Assembly (NCBI RefSeq): GCF_016741815.1
Contig: NZ_JAERRJ010000007.1
Span: 455,389-519,388, forward strand
Length of the DNA: 64,000 bases
Direction: 5' to 3'
Source: Nocardia acididurans
Lineage (GTDB): Bacteria > Actinomycetota > Actinomycetes > Mycobacteriales > Mycobacteriaceae
The notes under the pieces are model-generated. The model did not search any database. It was given only the letters and a program-made list of their open reading frames with translations, and was not told the DNA's origin. The translations under genes were made by a program, and so were the position numbers. Every line of letters begins with the position of its first letter. Position 1 is the stretch's first letter. Below are positions 17,311-26,671 of the stretch, one piece after another.

Positions 17311-18475
17311 CAGCGGCGTCGAGATCGTGCTCGACTCGGTCACCAAATACTATCCGGGGCAACCGGATCCGGCCGTCGAGCAGGTCTCGATGCGAATTCC
17401 GGCGGGCGAGATCGTGGTGCTGGTCGGCCGATCGGGCTGTGGGAAGACCACCACCATGCGGATGATCAACCGGTTGATCGAACCGAGCTCGGGCACGATC
17501 ACCATCGGCGGACGCGATGTCACCGCCATGAATCCCGACGAATTGCGCCGGGGCATAGGCTATTCCATTCAGCAGGCCGGACTCTTCCCGCATATGACGG
17601 TCGCCCGGAACGTCGCGACCGTGCCGGGCCTGGTGGGCTGGGATCGCAAGCGGATCGCCGCCCGCGTCGACGAGATGCTGGCCCTGGTCGGCCTCGATCC
17701 CGGGGTCTTTCGCGACCGCTATCCCCGGCAGCTGTCGGGTGGTCAGCAGCAGCGGGTCGGGGTGGCGCGGGCGTTGGCGGCCGATCCGCCCATCCTGCTG
17801 ATGGACGAGCCGTTCGGTGCGGTGGACCCGATCACCCGCGGCCTGCTCCAGGACGAACTGCTGCGCCTGCACGCCGAATTGCGCAAGACCGTCGTATTCG
17901 TCACCCATGATTTCGACGAGGCGGTGAAGCTCGGCGACCGGATCGCGGTCCTCGGCGATCGCTCCAGCATTCTCCAATACGACACTCCCGCGAGGATTCT
18001 CGCCGCTCCGGCCGATGCGACGGTGGCGGACTTCGCCGGGGCGGACGCCTCGCTCAAACAGCTCACGCTGACCCGGGTCCGCGAGGTGGCGCTCGGCGAC
18101 TGCCCGACCGCCGGCGAGAACGATCCGCCCGATGACCTGCGCGCCGCCCTCGACGACGGTGACTGGGGCCTGGTCCTGGACGCGCGGCGGCGGCCGCTGC
18201 GGCGGGTGTCGGCGCCGCAGCTCACGCACGCGAACAGCCTGCGCGACACCGGTTCCCCCGTCGGCCGGACGCTGCCCCTGGAGTCGACCCTGCAGGATGC
18301 CCTGGATGCCCTGCTCGCCGACCGCACCGCCACCGCGGTCGTGGTCGGCGAGCAGGGTGAGTATGCGGGCGTCGTGACCATAGACACTCTGGTGGGCCAT
18401 CTTTCGGATGCGCGCGCCGCAGCGGACTCGCCCGGCCGAACCACCGACAGCGCCGAATCCCGTGGTGCGGTATGA
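17303..18475 (+). CDS. Osmoprotectant ABC transporter ATPase with C-terminal CBS region (OpuCA/ProV-like)
   Basis: The product has 390 residues. Walker A GRSGCGKTT lies near residues 44-52, the Q-loop IQQAGLFPH, signature LSGGQQQR and Walker B ILLMDEP follow, with the H-loop FVTHD. From about residue 240 the tail resembles a CBS-type regulatory region, which in OpuA/OpuC ATPases senses ionic strength or a nucleotide. GTG 17303 lies inside the permease stop region and overlaps by eight bases, and its own stop overlaps the second permease ATG, so the operon is tightly coupled. Confidence 0.92.
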   Translation: MTDSGVEIVLDSVTKYYPGQPDPAVEQVSMRIPAGEIVVLVGRSGCGKTTTMRMINRLIEPSSGTITIGGRDVTAMNPDELRRGIGYSIQQAGLFPHMTVARNVATVPGLVGWDRKRIAARVDEMLALVGLDPGVFRDRYPRQLSGGQQQRVGVARALAADPPILLMDEPFGAVDPITRGLLQDELLRLHAELRKTVVFVTHDFDEAVKLGDRIAVLGDRSSILQYDTPARILAAPADATVADFAGADASLKQLTLTRVREVALGDCPTAGENDPPDDLRAALDDGDWGLVLDARRRPLRRVSAPQLTHANSLRDTGSPVGRTLPLESTLQDALDALLADRTATAVVVGEQGEYAGVVTIDTLVGHLSDARAAADSPGRTTDSAESRGAV

Positions 18476-19251
18476 CTTCCACGCTGCGCCCCACCGGTGA
18501 CGCCCGCCCCGCCACCGAACGCCGGGCGGATCGGCTCCGGCTGTTCCTGCAACCGGTGGTGGTGCTCGCGCTGGCGGCGGGCGTGCTGGTGTGGGCGTTC
18601 GCCCGCGACCTCACCGCCACCCAGCAGGCGAGCGTGAACGCCGACAATGTCGCCACCGTCACCGGCGAGCACATCCTGATCACCGCGACCGTGATGGCGA
18701 TCGTCCTGGCCGTCGCGGTGCCGCTGGGCACGCTGCTCACCCGCCCCGGATATCGCCGTCTCGCACCGTTTTTCGTCGGACTGGCGAATATCGGCGCGGC
18801 CGCCCCCGCCATCGGCCTGATCGTGCTGTTCTATCTGGCCACCCGCACCACCGGTTTCTGGATCGGGGTCGCGCCCATCGCCTTCTATTCGATCCTGCCG
18901 GTGCTGCGCAATACGATCCTCGGCTATCAGCAGGTGGATCGCACGCTGATCGACGCGGGCCGCGGTCAGGGCATGTCGGCGGCAATGGTGTTGCGGCGCA
19001 TCGAATTCCCGCTCGCCGTGCCCTTCATTCTGGCGGGCCTGCGGACCTCGCTGGTGCTCGCGGTCGGCACCGCCACGCTGTCGTTCCTGGTCAGTGCGGG
19101 CGGGCTCGGCATCCTCATCGACACCGGCTACAAGCTGCGCGACAATGTCACCCTGGTGCTGGGCGCGGTGCTGGCGGTGGCGCTGGCGCTGCTGGTCGAC
19201 TGGCTGGGGGCCCTGGCCGAACGCTACCTCGGACCGAAGGGGTTGCGATGA
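18472..19251 (+). CDS. Osmoprotectant ABC transporter permease 2 (OpuCD/ProZ-like)
   Basis: The product has 259 residues and about six membrane helices. It carries the EAA loop LIDAGRGQGMSAAMVLRRIE, which contacts the ATPase. A ~45-residue basic cytoplasmic N-terminus precedes the first helix. Start and stop both overlap neighbours by four bases. With the first permease it forms the heterodimeric channel of the transporter. Confidence 0.92.
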   Translation: MTSTLRPTGDARPATERRADRLRLFLQPVVVLALAAGVLVWAFARDLTATQQASVNADNVATVTGEHILITATVMAIVLAVAVPLGTLLTRPGYRRLAPFFVGLANIGAAAPAIGLIVLFYLATRTTGFWIGVAPIAFYSILPVLRNTILGYQQVDRTLIDAGRGQGMSAAMVLRRIEFPLAVPFILAGLRTSLVLAVGTATLSFLVSAGGLGILIDTGYKLRDNVTLVLGAVLAVALALLVDWLGALAERYLGPKGLR

Positions 19252-20216
19252 CACCCGTCGCCCGGTTGCGTGGATTCGCCTGCGCCGCAGCGCTGGTGCT
19301 CCTGGCCGGGTGCGGTCTGCAGTCCGGTGGCGCGGTCCCGCTGCGCGTCGGCCCCGGCAGTATCGAGCCGGTGCCGGAACTCGACGGCGTCGCGATCACG
19401 GTGGGCTCCAAGGATTTCACCGAACAGAACATCCTCGGCTACATCATCGAGTTCGCCCTGTCGGCGGCGGGCGCGAATGTCCGCGACCTCACGAATATCC
19501 AGGGCTCCAACAGTGTTCGCGACGCCCAGCTGCACGGGCAGATCGACATCTCCTACGAGTACACCGGCACCGGCTGGATCAACTACCTGGGCAACGAGAC
19601 GCCCATCCCCGACGAGGTGGCCCAGTTCGAGGCGGTCCGCGACGCCGACCTCGCGGCGCACGGGATCGTCTGGGTGAATATGGCGCCGATGAACAACACC
19701 TACGCCATCGCGACCACGCCGCAGACCGGCGTGACCACCATCTCCGGCTACGCCGCCCTGGTCGCCGCGGACCCGAACGCCGCGGCGACCTGCGTCGGCA
19801 CCGAATTCAACGTGCGCCGCGACGGTTTCCCCGGACTGACCGCCAAATACGGTATCGACGCGGGCCGCGTGCCCAAACAGATCGTTCAGGACGCGATCGT
19901 CTACCAGGCGGTCGCCGATGCCCGGCAGTGCCGGTTCGGTTCGGTCGCCGCCACCGACGGGCGTATTCCGGCCCTGGGCCTCCAGTTACTCCGCGACGAT
20001 CTGGGATTCTTTCCCAAATACAATGCGGCCCTCGTCATGCGCAAGGATTTCGCGGATGCCCACCCGCAGGTGGCCACCATTCTCGCGCCCATCTCCGAAT
20101 TGCTGACCAACGAGTCCATTACCGAACTCAATCGTCAGGTCGACGTGGATGGGCGTGAACCGGCCGAAGTGGCCCGTGACTGGATGGTGGCCCAGGGATT
20201 CGTCAGCGCCCGGTGA
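19248..20216 (+). CDS. Osmoprotectant-binding lipoprotein (OpuCC/ProX-like)
   Basis: The product has 322 residues. The signal sequence ends in the lipobox LLAGC, so the protein is anchored by a diacylglyceryl Cys. The body matches the QAT-family glycine betaine/choline-binding domain: GSKDFTEQNILGYI, NSVRDAQLHGQIDISYEYTG and WINYLGNE. It delivers solute to the two permeases. ATG overlaps the previous stop (ATGA). The gene order permease-ATPase-permease-binding protein is complete. Confidence 0.92.
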   Translation: MTPVARLRGFACAAALVLLAGCGLQSGGAVPLRVGPGSIEPVPELDGVAITVGSKDFTEQNILGYIIEFALSAAGANVRDLTNIQGSNSVRDAQLHGQIDISYEYTGTGWINYLGNETPIPDEVAQFEAVRDADLAAHGIVWVNMAPMNNTYAIATTPQTGVTTISGYAALVAADPNAAATCVGTEFNVRRDGFPGLTAKYGIDAGRVPKQIVQDAIVYQAVADARQCRFGSVAATDGRIPALGLQLLRDDLGFFPKYNAALVMRKDFADAHPQVATILAPISELLTNESITELNRQVDVDGREPAEVARDWMVAQGFVSAR

Positions 20217-20224
20217 ATCCGGCG

Positions 20225-20545
20225 CTACGGATTCGGCTCCCAGCAGGCCAGCGGCGGTCCCGGCGGGTAGAGCAGGGTCCAGCCGATCGCGGCGCCGATG
20301 GCCGCGCCGATCAGGGCGCCCGGCAGGGCACTGGCCGTACCGCCGATGACGCCGCCGACCAGTGCGCCGAGCAGGGCGTTGCACTGATGCATCGTCACAT
20401 CCGGATCCTCGACCGGCGTGACGACGGCGGGTGCGGGATCGACGTTGAGGGGTTCGTCGGCCTGTTGCGCGCCGGCTACGCCGACCGTGGGAATCATGAG
20501 GCCGATTGTGATCATCGCGCCTGCTGCACACCGTTTGATTTTCAT
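20225..20545 (-). CDS. Small exported glycine-zipper protein
   Basis: The product has 106 residues with a signal peptide (IKRCAAGAMITIGLMIPTVG, cleavage near AGA-QQ). The mature C-terminal half, LLGALVGGVIGGTASALPGA and LIGAAIGAAIGW, is a glycine-zipper repeat that could insert into or span a membrane. There is one cysteine near the middle and one near the end. Function unknown. It ends eight bases from the binding-protein gene, converging with it. Confidence 0.65.
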   Translation of the reverse strand: MKIKRCAAGAMITIGLMIPTVGVAGAQQADEPLNVDPAPAVVTPVEDPDVTMHQCNALLGALVGGVIGGTASALPGALIGAAIGAAIGWTLLYPPGPPLACWEPNP

Positions 20546-20607
20546 CGCTCCTTCTTCCCGACCGGTAGAAGTGGCTGTCGAAAAACGAACTCGGCAGTCT
20601 TATTCGA

Positions 20608-20626
20608 GGTACGTCTTATGCGTACC
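20608..20626. promoter_or_regulatory. Inverted repeat upstream of the glycine-zipper gene
   Basis: GGTACG and CGTACC form a perfect 6-bp inverted repeat around TCTTATG, 63 nt upstream of the ATG at 20545 on the minus strand, in an AT-richer patch. It is a candidate operator; no cognate regulator is identified. Confidence 0.4.
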
Positions 20627-20702
20627 AGATATGATCGACGCTAAACGGTGTTTCAAAAAATTCGTAACCGCCTCGGCGTCGATTCGACATTCGCTCCGAG
20701 CG

Positions 20703-21944
20703 CTAGCGCCTGAGCGGGGCGCGCCAGTCGCCGTGATGAACCGGGCAGCCGCGTCGTGCGCCCCGGCAGACATCGCACGGTTCCCCACCGGCTCGGCCGG
20801 TCCCGTCACATTCCTCGCAATCGCGTAGTCCGCGTTGACATTTCGAGCACACAGCACCCTCGGGGGCATCGGCTATCGCGGTCGCCTCCAGCGCGGGGGC
20901 GGCCTCCGGGCACGCGGCTCGCGCCAGTCGCAAAGCCGCCCTGGCGGATTCGAGGGTGATCCGGTCCGGATCGATGCCTTCGCGGTCGAACGCCGCTGCC
21001 GCCGCGGGCAGGTAGCGATAGCGGTAGGGAATGTTCAGCCGGGCGGCTGCCATCCGGGCCAGTCGCAACGCGGCAATATAGCGGCGGAACAGGCGCTCCT
21101 CCCGGGCCGTCCACGACAGGCCCAGTTCGGCCCGCAGGACCGGTTCCAGATTGCCTACGGTCAGCATACGGGTGGCGATGGTTACCACCGGGTCCAGGGC
21201 GCGGACCACGGGGCGCAGGCGATCCGGGACGAGTTTCGTCTTCCACAGCCCGGGGCGGGCCAGCCCGATCGTGTACTGGGAGAGCTTGGAGTTCACCAGA
21301 TCTCGATGCAGGGCATGGTGGAGGTACTCCTCGAATTCGGCGTAGGTGTGCGGCTGGGCGCGGTCGTCCACGCCGAGCATGGAGAACCACTCCTTGGATT
21401 CTTCGAAGATCTGCTCCTTCTCCGCGCGGGAGAGCGGTTTCGGGAACAGGCCGAGGTCGCTGGCGCGCAGGATCTGCTCGAAGAAGGTGACGTGCGCCCA
21501 GTAGAAGGTTTCGGCGTTGATGGCGTGGTAGGTGCGGCCATTGGGCATATCGCCCTTGATGGACTTGTGGAAATTGCGCACCTGGATGCCGTATCTGCGC
21601 GCGGTATCCGGTGCGGCGTAGAGGATTCCGCCGATGGTCTTGGACGAATTGCGGGCGCGCTGGGCGAGCACCTCGTTCGAATGGGAGGAGATCACGACCG
21701 AGTGGTCGGAGACGCCCTGGCCCAGTTGCGGCCACATGTTCTCCAGAATGGCGGCGCGCTGGCCCACGGCGGCGGCCAGGAACAGATCGCCGACGTACTT
21801 CCAGAGCAGGGAGTCCGGCGGTACCGGGCGTTGGGCGCGGTCCGCGGGGCGCAGGCTGTCGTCGCCGCTGCGCTCGGGGATGCGGGTGCCGGCGTAGAAG
21901 ACGTTCCTACCCACCACCTGATCGTGTTCGATCATGTCGGTCAT
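20703..21944 (-). CDS. MpaB/DUF2236-type oxygenase with C-terminal zinc-finger-like tail
   Basis: The product has 413 residues. The core matches the DUF2236 family, which includes latex-clearing and mycophenolic-acid MpaB oxygenases: QRARNSSKTIGGILYAA, VRNFHKSIKGDMPNGRTYHA and AETFYWAHVTFFEQI carry the conserved Arg and His residues that ligate heme in characterised members. Residues 366-400 add an unusual cysteine-rich tail: CSKC, CEECDGTG, CDVCRG and a final Cys, the CxxCxGxG pattern of DnaJ zinc fingers. ATG 21944 was chosen; it follows the P450 stop by 26 nt on the same strand, so the two are co-transcribed. An oxidative step on a lipid or isoprenoid substrate is likely. Confidence 0.82.
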   Translation of the reverse strand: MTDMIEHDQVVGRNVFYAGTRIPERSGDDSLRPADRAQRPVPPDSLLWKYVGDLFLAAAVGQRAAILENMWPQLGQGVSDHSVVISSHSNEVLAQRARNSSKTIGGILYAAPDTARRYGIQVRNFHKSIKGDMPNGRTYHAINAETFYWAHVTFFEQILRASDLGLFPKPLSRAEKEQIFEESKEWFSMLGVDDRAQPHTYAEFEEYLHHALHRDLVNSKLSQYTIGLARPGLWKTKLVPDRLRPVVRALDPVVTIATRMLTVGNLEPVLRAELGLSWTAREERLFRRYIAALRLARMAAARLNIPYRYRYLPAAAAAFDREGIDPDRITLESARAALRLARAACPEAAPALEATAIADAPEGAVCSKCQRGLRDCEECDGTGRAGGEPCDVCRGARRGCPVHHGDWRAPLRR

Positions 21945-21970
21945 TGTTTTCCCTTCCGCCGGGTGCGACC

Positions 21971-23404
21971 TCACGCCGAGGAAGACCTGGAGACAGATTT
22001 GTGTAAACGTTTCATCAGATTGGGCGCGACGCCCCAGCGCACCTCACCGGGCACGGCGGGCGTGACCGGTGCGCAGACCGCGTCGGGATCCCGGCGGCGG
22101 ACCGTCGCCGGGAATCCGCGGGAAGAGCCGAGCGAGTTCTCGAAGGTCGGCAGGACGTAGCCCGGCGGGATCGTCCACTCGAAATCCCGCAGCAGCGCGT
22201 GGAATACGGTCAGAATCTCCATCTGCGCGAAGTACATGCCGATGCATTTGTGCACGCCGCCGCCGAACGGCATCCAGACGCCCCGCTGCTCCGGGTCGTC
22301 GCGCCGCTCGATCCGGAATCGGTCGGGATCGAACCGCCGCGCGTCCGGCCAGATCTCGGAATCGGTGTGGTGGCCCCACATGTTCACAATCATGAAGGTG
22401 CCCTTGGGAATTCGATGCCCGCCCACGTCGGTGTCGACGACCGCCGTGCGAAACGCCGACGGCACGGGCGGGCGCAACCGCAGCGTCTCCCGCACGATCC
22501 GGTCCAGCTCCCCCAGCGACACACGGAGCTCACGACTGTCCAGCACCCGTGCGGCGGACAGTGATTCAGCGCGCGCCCGCTGCTGCCGATCGGGATCCAT
22601 GGCCAGGTAGTAGGCCATATTCGTCATCGTGATGGTGGAGGTGTCGTGCGCGGCGAACAGGAAGAAGATCATGTGATGGATGATCTCGCTGTCGGTGAAG
22701 GGATCGCCGTCGTGCGAGGTCGCATGGCACAGGTGCGCCATCAGATCCGGGGAGCGCACCGCCCGCTTCCCCGGCAGGTACGCGGCGAGGAAGCGGTACA
22801 GCGACACCCTTGCCTTCTGCGCACGAACGACATTCCAGTGCACCACCTGATCGAACCATCGGCCCACCTGATCGACGCGCGCGTCGGAGAACTCGCCGCC
22901 GACGAAGACCTCCAGGGCGACGCGCATGGCGATCCGCTTGAACAGCACCCGCAGATCCACGCCGTCGCCGACCGGGCACTGGAGGACGGCGGCGCGGATT
23001 CGCGGCCCCATCCGGTCCGCGTACTCGGCGATCCGGGTGGGGGTCAGCGCCTGCTGGATCAGCAGTCGATCGTTGCGATGCTCACCGAATTCCCGCTGCA
23101 GCAGTGCCTTTCGGAAGAACGGCAGCAGCGCCATAGTCCAGGCCGGCTCGGCCGAGAAGGCTGCCCGCTGGTTCATCGTCACCGCGTGCGCGAGGTCGGC
23201 CTCGGTGGTGAGTACGAGTTTGGTGAGCGGCACCCGCAGCAGCGGTCCGTACTTGTGCCGCGCCGGGCCGAACGCGTCGCCCGGGGAACTGCCCGCGAGG
23301 ATGCGCCAGCCGATCAGGGCCAGATCCCGCGGTGCGACGGCGGGCGCGAGCGGGCGTTGCGGCGCAGCCTGTTCGGGCTCGCCGGGTCGTCGGGTGATCC
23401 GCAT
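21971..23404 (-). CDS. Cytochrome P450
   Basis: The product has 477 residues with canonical motifs: I-helix FAAHDTSTITMTN, K-helix ExxR in RETLRLRPPVPSAF and the heme loop FGGGVHKCIGMYFA. The length and the AHDTS and GVHKCIGMYFA sequences fit the longer CYP120/CYP26-like or sterol-type bacterial P450s rather than the short class I type. ATG 23404 is preceded by AAGGGGGG. It precedes the MpaB gene in an operon and is divergent from a ferredoxin/ferredoxin reductase that could supply electrons. Confidence 0.9.
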   Translation of the reverse strand: MRITRRPGEPEQAAPQRPLAPAVAPRDLALIGWRILAGSSPGDAFGPARHKYGPLLRVPLTKLVLTTEADLAHAVTMNQRAAFSAEPAWTMALLPFFRKALLQREFGEHRNDRLLIQQALTPTRIAEYADRMGPRIRAAVLQCPVGDGVDLRVLFKRIAMRVALEVFVGGEFSDARVDQVGRWFDQVVHWNVVRAQKARVSLYRFLAAYLPGKRAVRSPDLMAHLCHATSHDGDPFTDSEIIHHMIFFLFAAHDTSTITMTNMAYYLAMDPDRQQRARAESLSAARVLDSRELRVSLGELDRIVRETLRLRPPVPSAFRTAVVDTDVGGHRIPKGTFMIVNMWGHHTDSEIWPDARRFDPDRFRIERRDDPEQRGVWMPFGGGVHKCIGMYFAQMEILTVFHALLRDFEWTIPPGYVLPTFENSLGSSRGFPATVRRRDPDAVCAPVTPAVPGEVRWGVAPNLMKRLHKSVSRSSSA

Positions 23405-23519
23405 CGATCCCCCCTTGAGACAACGGGATAAATCTGTTCCTATGGTACAAGCGGGTGTCTGGGTCAGGCAACAGTCGCCGACCGGTCCGCCCGCGGAAGG
23501 CCCGGAAGGCGCACGGCCG

Positions 23520-25205
23520 ATGACGTTTGTGATCACCCAATCCTGTTGCGGCGACGCCGGTTGTGTGGCCGTATGCCCGGTGAACTGCATTCACCCCACA
23601 CCCGGGGAAGCGGGCTTCGCCACGGCGGAGATGCTGTACATCGATCCGGCCAGTTGCATCGACTGCGGCCTGTGCGTCCTCGAATGTCCGGTCGGCGCAA
23701 TAGCCTCCGAGGATCGCCTCGACGCGCACGGTGCGCGATTCCTGCGGATCAATGCCGACTACTACACCGATCATGATGTGGCGCAGGGACTGTCGCACCA
23801 TCGGCCACTGCCCGTACCGCGATTCGGGCAGCCGCTGCGGGTGGCGATCGTCGGCGCCGGACCGGCGGGGCTCTACACGGCGGCCGAGTTGCTCACCTAC
23901 GAAGTGGCGCGGGTCGACGTATTCGATCGGCTTCCCACCCCGCACGGGCTGTTGCGCGCGGGCGTCGCACCGGATCACCCGCTCACCAAATCCGCCGACT
24001 CCGCGTTCTCCGCCCTCACCACACATCCCCGATTCCGGTATCTGCTGAATATCGAAGTGGGGACGCATCTTTCGCATCAGGAACTACTGCGGCGGTACGA
24101 CGCCGTGGTGTACGCGGTGGGCGCACCCGAGAGCAGACGGCTCGGCATCCCCGGCGAAGAGAGCACGCTCGCCGCGACCGACTTCGCCGCCTGGTACAAC
24201 GGCCATCCCGAGTACGCGGGGCTCGAGGTCGATCTCTCGGGTCGATGCGCGGTCGTCATCGGCAACGGCAATGTGGCCTTGGACGTGGCACGCATACTGC
24301 TCACCGATCCGGATCGGCTCGCGGCCACCGAGATCGCCGATCACGCGCTGCATCGATTACGGGACAGCCGGATAGAACAGGTGGAGGTGCTCGGGCGGCG
24401 CGAGATCGCGCAGGCGGCCTTCACCATCGGCGAGTTCCTGGCGATGGGCGAGCTGCCCGGCGTGGAGGTCGTCCTCGATCCCGCGGAGCTGGCACTCGAT
24501 GAACCGACCCGGGCCGCCGAGGCGGCGGGGATCCTCGACAGCACCGTCGCCACCCGGCTGCGCGTGGCACGGGAGTTCGCGGCGCGACCGGTCGGCGGCG
24601 GCCGCAAGCGGCTGGTGTTCCGGTTCCTGGTCACACCGCTGGCCGTGACGCGCGCCTGCGGTGTCACCACCCTCTCGCTGGCGCGAAACACGGTGCGGGT
24701 CACGGATGGACAGGCGCGGATCGCTGTCACCGACGATATCCGAACGCTCGACGCCGGGCTGGTGGTGCGCGCGGTCGGCAGCCGCGGCCGCGCCGTCCCC
24801 GGCGTTCCGTTCGACTCCGCACGCGGCGGCATTCCGAATCACCACGGCCGAGTACTGGACCGGCCCGGCGGAGATCCGCTGCGCGGCGTCTACGTGACAG
24901 GCTGGGCCGAGCGCGGAGCGCGCGGCGGCATCGGCCTGAATCGGCACTGCGCCATCGAGACCGCGACCGCGCTGCTGACCGATTTCATCCGCGGCGCGCT
25001 GGCCATCCCGCGACTGTCCCCCTCGGATCTGCCGGAACTGGCCGCACGCCGCGGGGCGGAGGTGATCGACAGCGCCGGATGGCAGCGCATCGATACCGCG
25101 GAGCAGAACGCCGGCGCGTGCGCCGGGCGGCCGCGCGTGAAACTCGTCGACCCGGCCGACCTGCGCGCGGCGGCGCGCCCCAGCGAAAGCGAGACGAACC
25201 CATGA
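23520..25205 (+). CDS. Ferredoxin-NADPH ferredoxin reductase fusion (FprB-like)
   Basis: The product has 561 residues. The N-terminal 80 residues are a ferredoxin with two cluster motifs, SCCGDAGCVAVCPVNCIHP and CIDCGLCVLECP. The rest is an adrenodoxin-reductase-type flavoprotein: the FAD motif IVGAGPAGLYTA and the NADPH site VIGNGNVALDVARIL, ending near TGWAERGARGGIG. This is the domain order of mycobacterial FprB. It begins at ATG 23520 (MTFVITQSCC, canonical N-terminus), with GGAAGG ten bases upstream. Divergent from the P450, it is the natural electron donor for it; the adjacent ALDH overlaps by four bases. Confidence 0.93.
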   Translation: MTFVITQSCCGDAGCVAVCPVNCIHPTPGEAGFATAEMLYIDPASCIDCGLCVLECPVGAIASEDRLDAHGARFLRINADYYTDHDVAQGLSHHRPLPVPRFGQPLRVAIVGAGPAGLYTAAELLTYEVARVDVFDRLPTPHGLLRAGVAPDHPLTKSADSAFSALTTHPRFRYLLNIEVGTHLSHQELLRRYDAVVYAVGAPESRRLGIPGEESTLAATDFAAWYNGHPEYAGLEVDLSGRCAVVIGNGNVALDVARILLTDPDRLAATEIADHALHRLRDSRIEQVEVLGRREIAQAAFTIGEFLAMGELPGVEVVLDPAELALDEPTRAAEAAGILDSTVATRLRVAREFAARPVGGGRKRLVFRFLVTPLAVTRACGVTTLSLARNTVRVTDGQARIAVTDDIRTLDAGLVVRAVGSRGRAVPGVPFDSARGGIPNHHGRVLDRPGGDPLRGVYVTGWAERGARGGIGLNRHCAIETATALLTDFIRGALAIPRLSPSDLPELAARRGAEVIDSAGWQRIDTAEQNAGACAGRPRVKLVDPADLRAAARPSESETNP

Positions 25206-26671
25206 GCACCTCCTCGACCGCGCAGGCACTCACGCTCGCGGAAATCCTGTCCCGGCAACGTCTCTCGTTCCTGGCCGACGGCATCCCCGACGCGGCGGTG
25301 CGCCGAGATCGGCTCGATCGGTTGGCCGCCCTGCTGGCCGAGAACGTCGACGAGATCGCGGACGCGCTGCACGCCGACTACGGCTCGCGCCCCCGCTTCT
25401 GGACGGTCGCGGGCGAGGTGGGTTTCTGTGTCGCGCAGGCGGCGTACGTGAAATCCCAGCTGTCGCGGTGGATGCGGCCGCGCGGCACGGGCCTGTCCCG
25501 AATTCCCGGAATGGCGCAGCAGATTCGGACCGATCCGCGCGGCGTGGCGGGCATCATCGGGCCCTGGAATTTTCCGGTCATGCTCACCATGTCCCCCGCG
25601 ATCGACGCGCTGGCGGCGGGCAATCGGGTGATGATCCGGCCGTCCTCGGTCACCGCCGGTGTCACCGGCACGCTGGCGCGGCTCGCGCCCCGCTATTTTC
25701 CGGTGGCGGAGCTGGCGATCATCTCCCCCGCGCACGGCCGCGGATCCGATTTCTCCGCACTGCGTTTCGACAGTCTGTTCTTCACCGGATCCCCGGAGGT
25801 GGGGGCGTCGGTCGCGCGCGATGCGGCGGCCAATCTGGTGCCGGTGACGCTGGAGCTCGGCGGCAAGAATCCGGTCGTGGTCGACCGGGCGGCCGACCCG
25901 CGCGCCGCCGCCCGCGCCGTGGCCCGCTGGCGGCTGGGGCACAGCGGGCAGATCTGCCTCTCGCCCGACTACGTGTTCGTCCCCGAGGATATGGCGGACG
26001 CGTTCGTCGAGCAGGTGCTGGCGACCTGGCGGTCGGATCTCGCGGCGGGCATCGTGGACAATCCGGAATACACCGCGATCATCAACGACGCCAACTACTC
26101 TCGCATCCTCGGTCTGATCGACGACGCGGTCGCCCAGGGGGCCGTGAAGTACGAGGCGGTGCCCGAGTTCGAGAAGCTCCCGGACCCGCTGACCCGCAAG
26201 ATCGCACCGACCGTGCTGACCGGCGTCACCGCTTCCATGGCCGTCGCCACCACGGAGGTCTTCGGTCCTGTGCTCACCGTGCATCGCTATCACGATCTGA
26301 CGCAGGCGATCACCCATATCGCGAGCAACGAACTGCCGCTGACCCTCTACTGGTACGGCCCGCGCAACGACAGATTCGACCGGGTGGTGAACGAAACCCG
26401 CAGCGGCTCGGTCAATGTCAATGCGTTCATGGCGAATCTGGCCTTCAATACGCCGTTCGGCGGCGTGGGCCGCAGTGGGATGGGCGCTTACCACGGGCAT
26501 GCCGGATTTCTGACCTTCTCCCAGCAGCGCACCATCGCCGCGCAGCCGGCGTCCGCCCTGTCCACGGCCTTGATGTCACCGAAATACGCTGGGCTGCTGA
26601 ACTATTCGGTGCGCATGAGCGCCGCCGCACTGACCCGCTACGGTCGGCGACTGGCCCCGCCGCCTCAGTGA
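25202..26671 (+). CDS. Aldehyde dehydrogenase (coniferyl-aldehyde/fatty-aldehyde type)
   Basis: The product has 489 residues. It has the ALDH motifs GPWNFPV (nucleotide region), FFTGSPEVG, the general base Glu in VTLELGGKNP and the catalytic Cys in SGQICLSPDYV, followed by TTEVFGPVLTV and NTPFGGVGRSGMG. The short form and hydrophobic C-terminal tail resemble CALDH/fatty aldehyde enzymes that are membrane associated. ATG overlaps the reductase stop (ATGA). It would oxidise an aldehyde, possibly one made by the P450/MpaB oxygenases next door. Its end overlaps the TetR gene tail to tail by seven bases. Confidence 0.9.
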   Translation: MSTSSTAQALTLAEILSRQRLSFLADGIPDAAVRRDRLDRLAALLAENVDEIADALHADYGSRPRFWTVAGEVGFCVAQAAYVKSQLSRWMRPRGTGLSRIPGMAQQIRTDPRGVAGIIGPWNFPVMLTMSPAIDALAAGNRVMIRPSSVTAGVTGTLARLAPRYFPVAELAIISPAHGRGSDFSALRFDSLFFTGSPEVGASVARDAAANLVPVTLELGGKNPVVVDRAADPRAAARAVARWRLGHSGQICLSPDYVFVPEDMADAFVEQVLATWRSDLAAGIVDNPEYTAIINDANYSRILGLIDDAVAQGAVKYEAVPEFEKLPDPLTRKIAPTVLTGVTASMAVATTEVFGPVLTVHRYHDLTQAITHIASNELPLTLYWYGPRNDRFDRVVNETRSGSVNVNAFMANLAFNTPFGGVGRSGMGAYHGHAGFLTFSQQRTIAAQPASALSTALMSPKYAGLLNYSVRMSAAALTRYGRRLAPPPQ

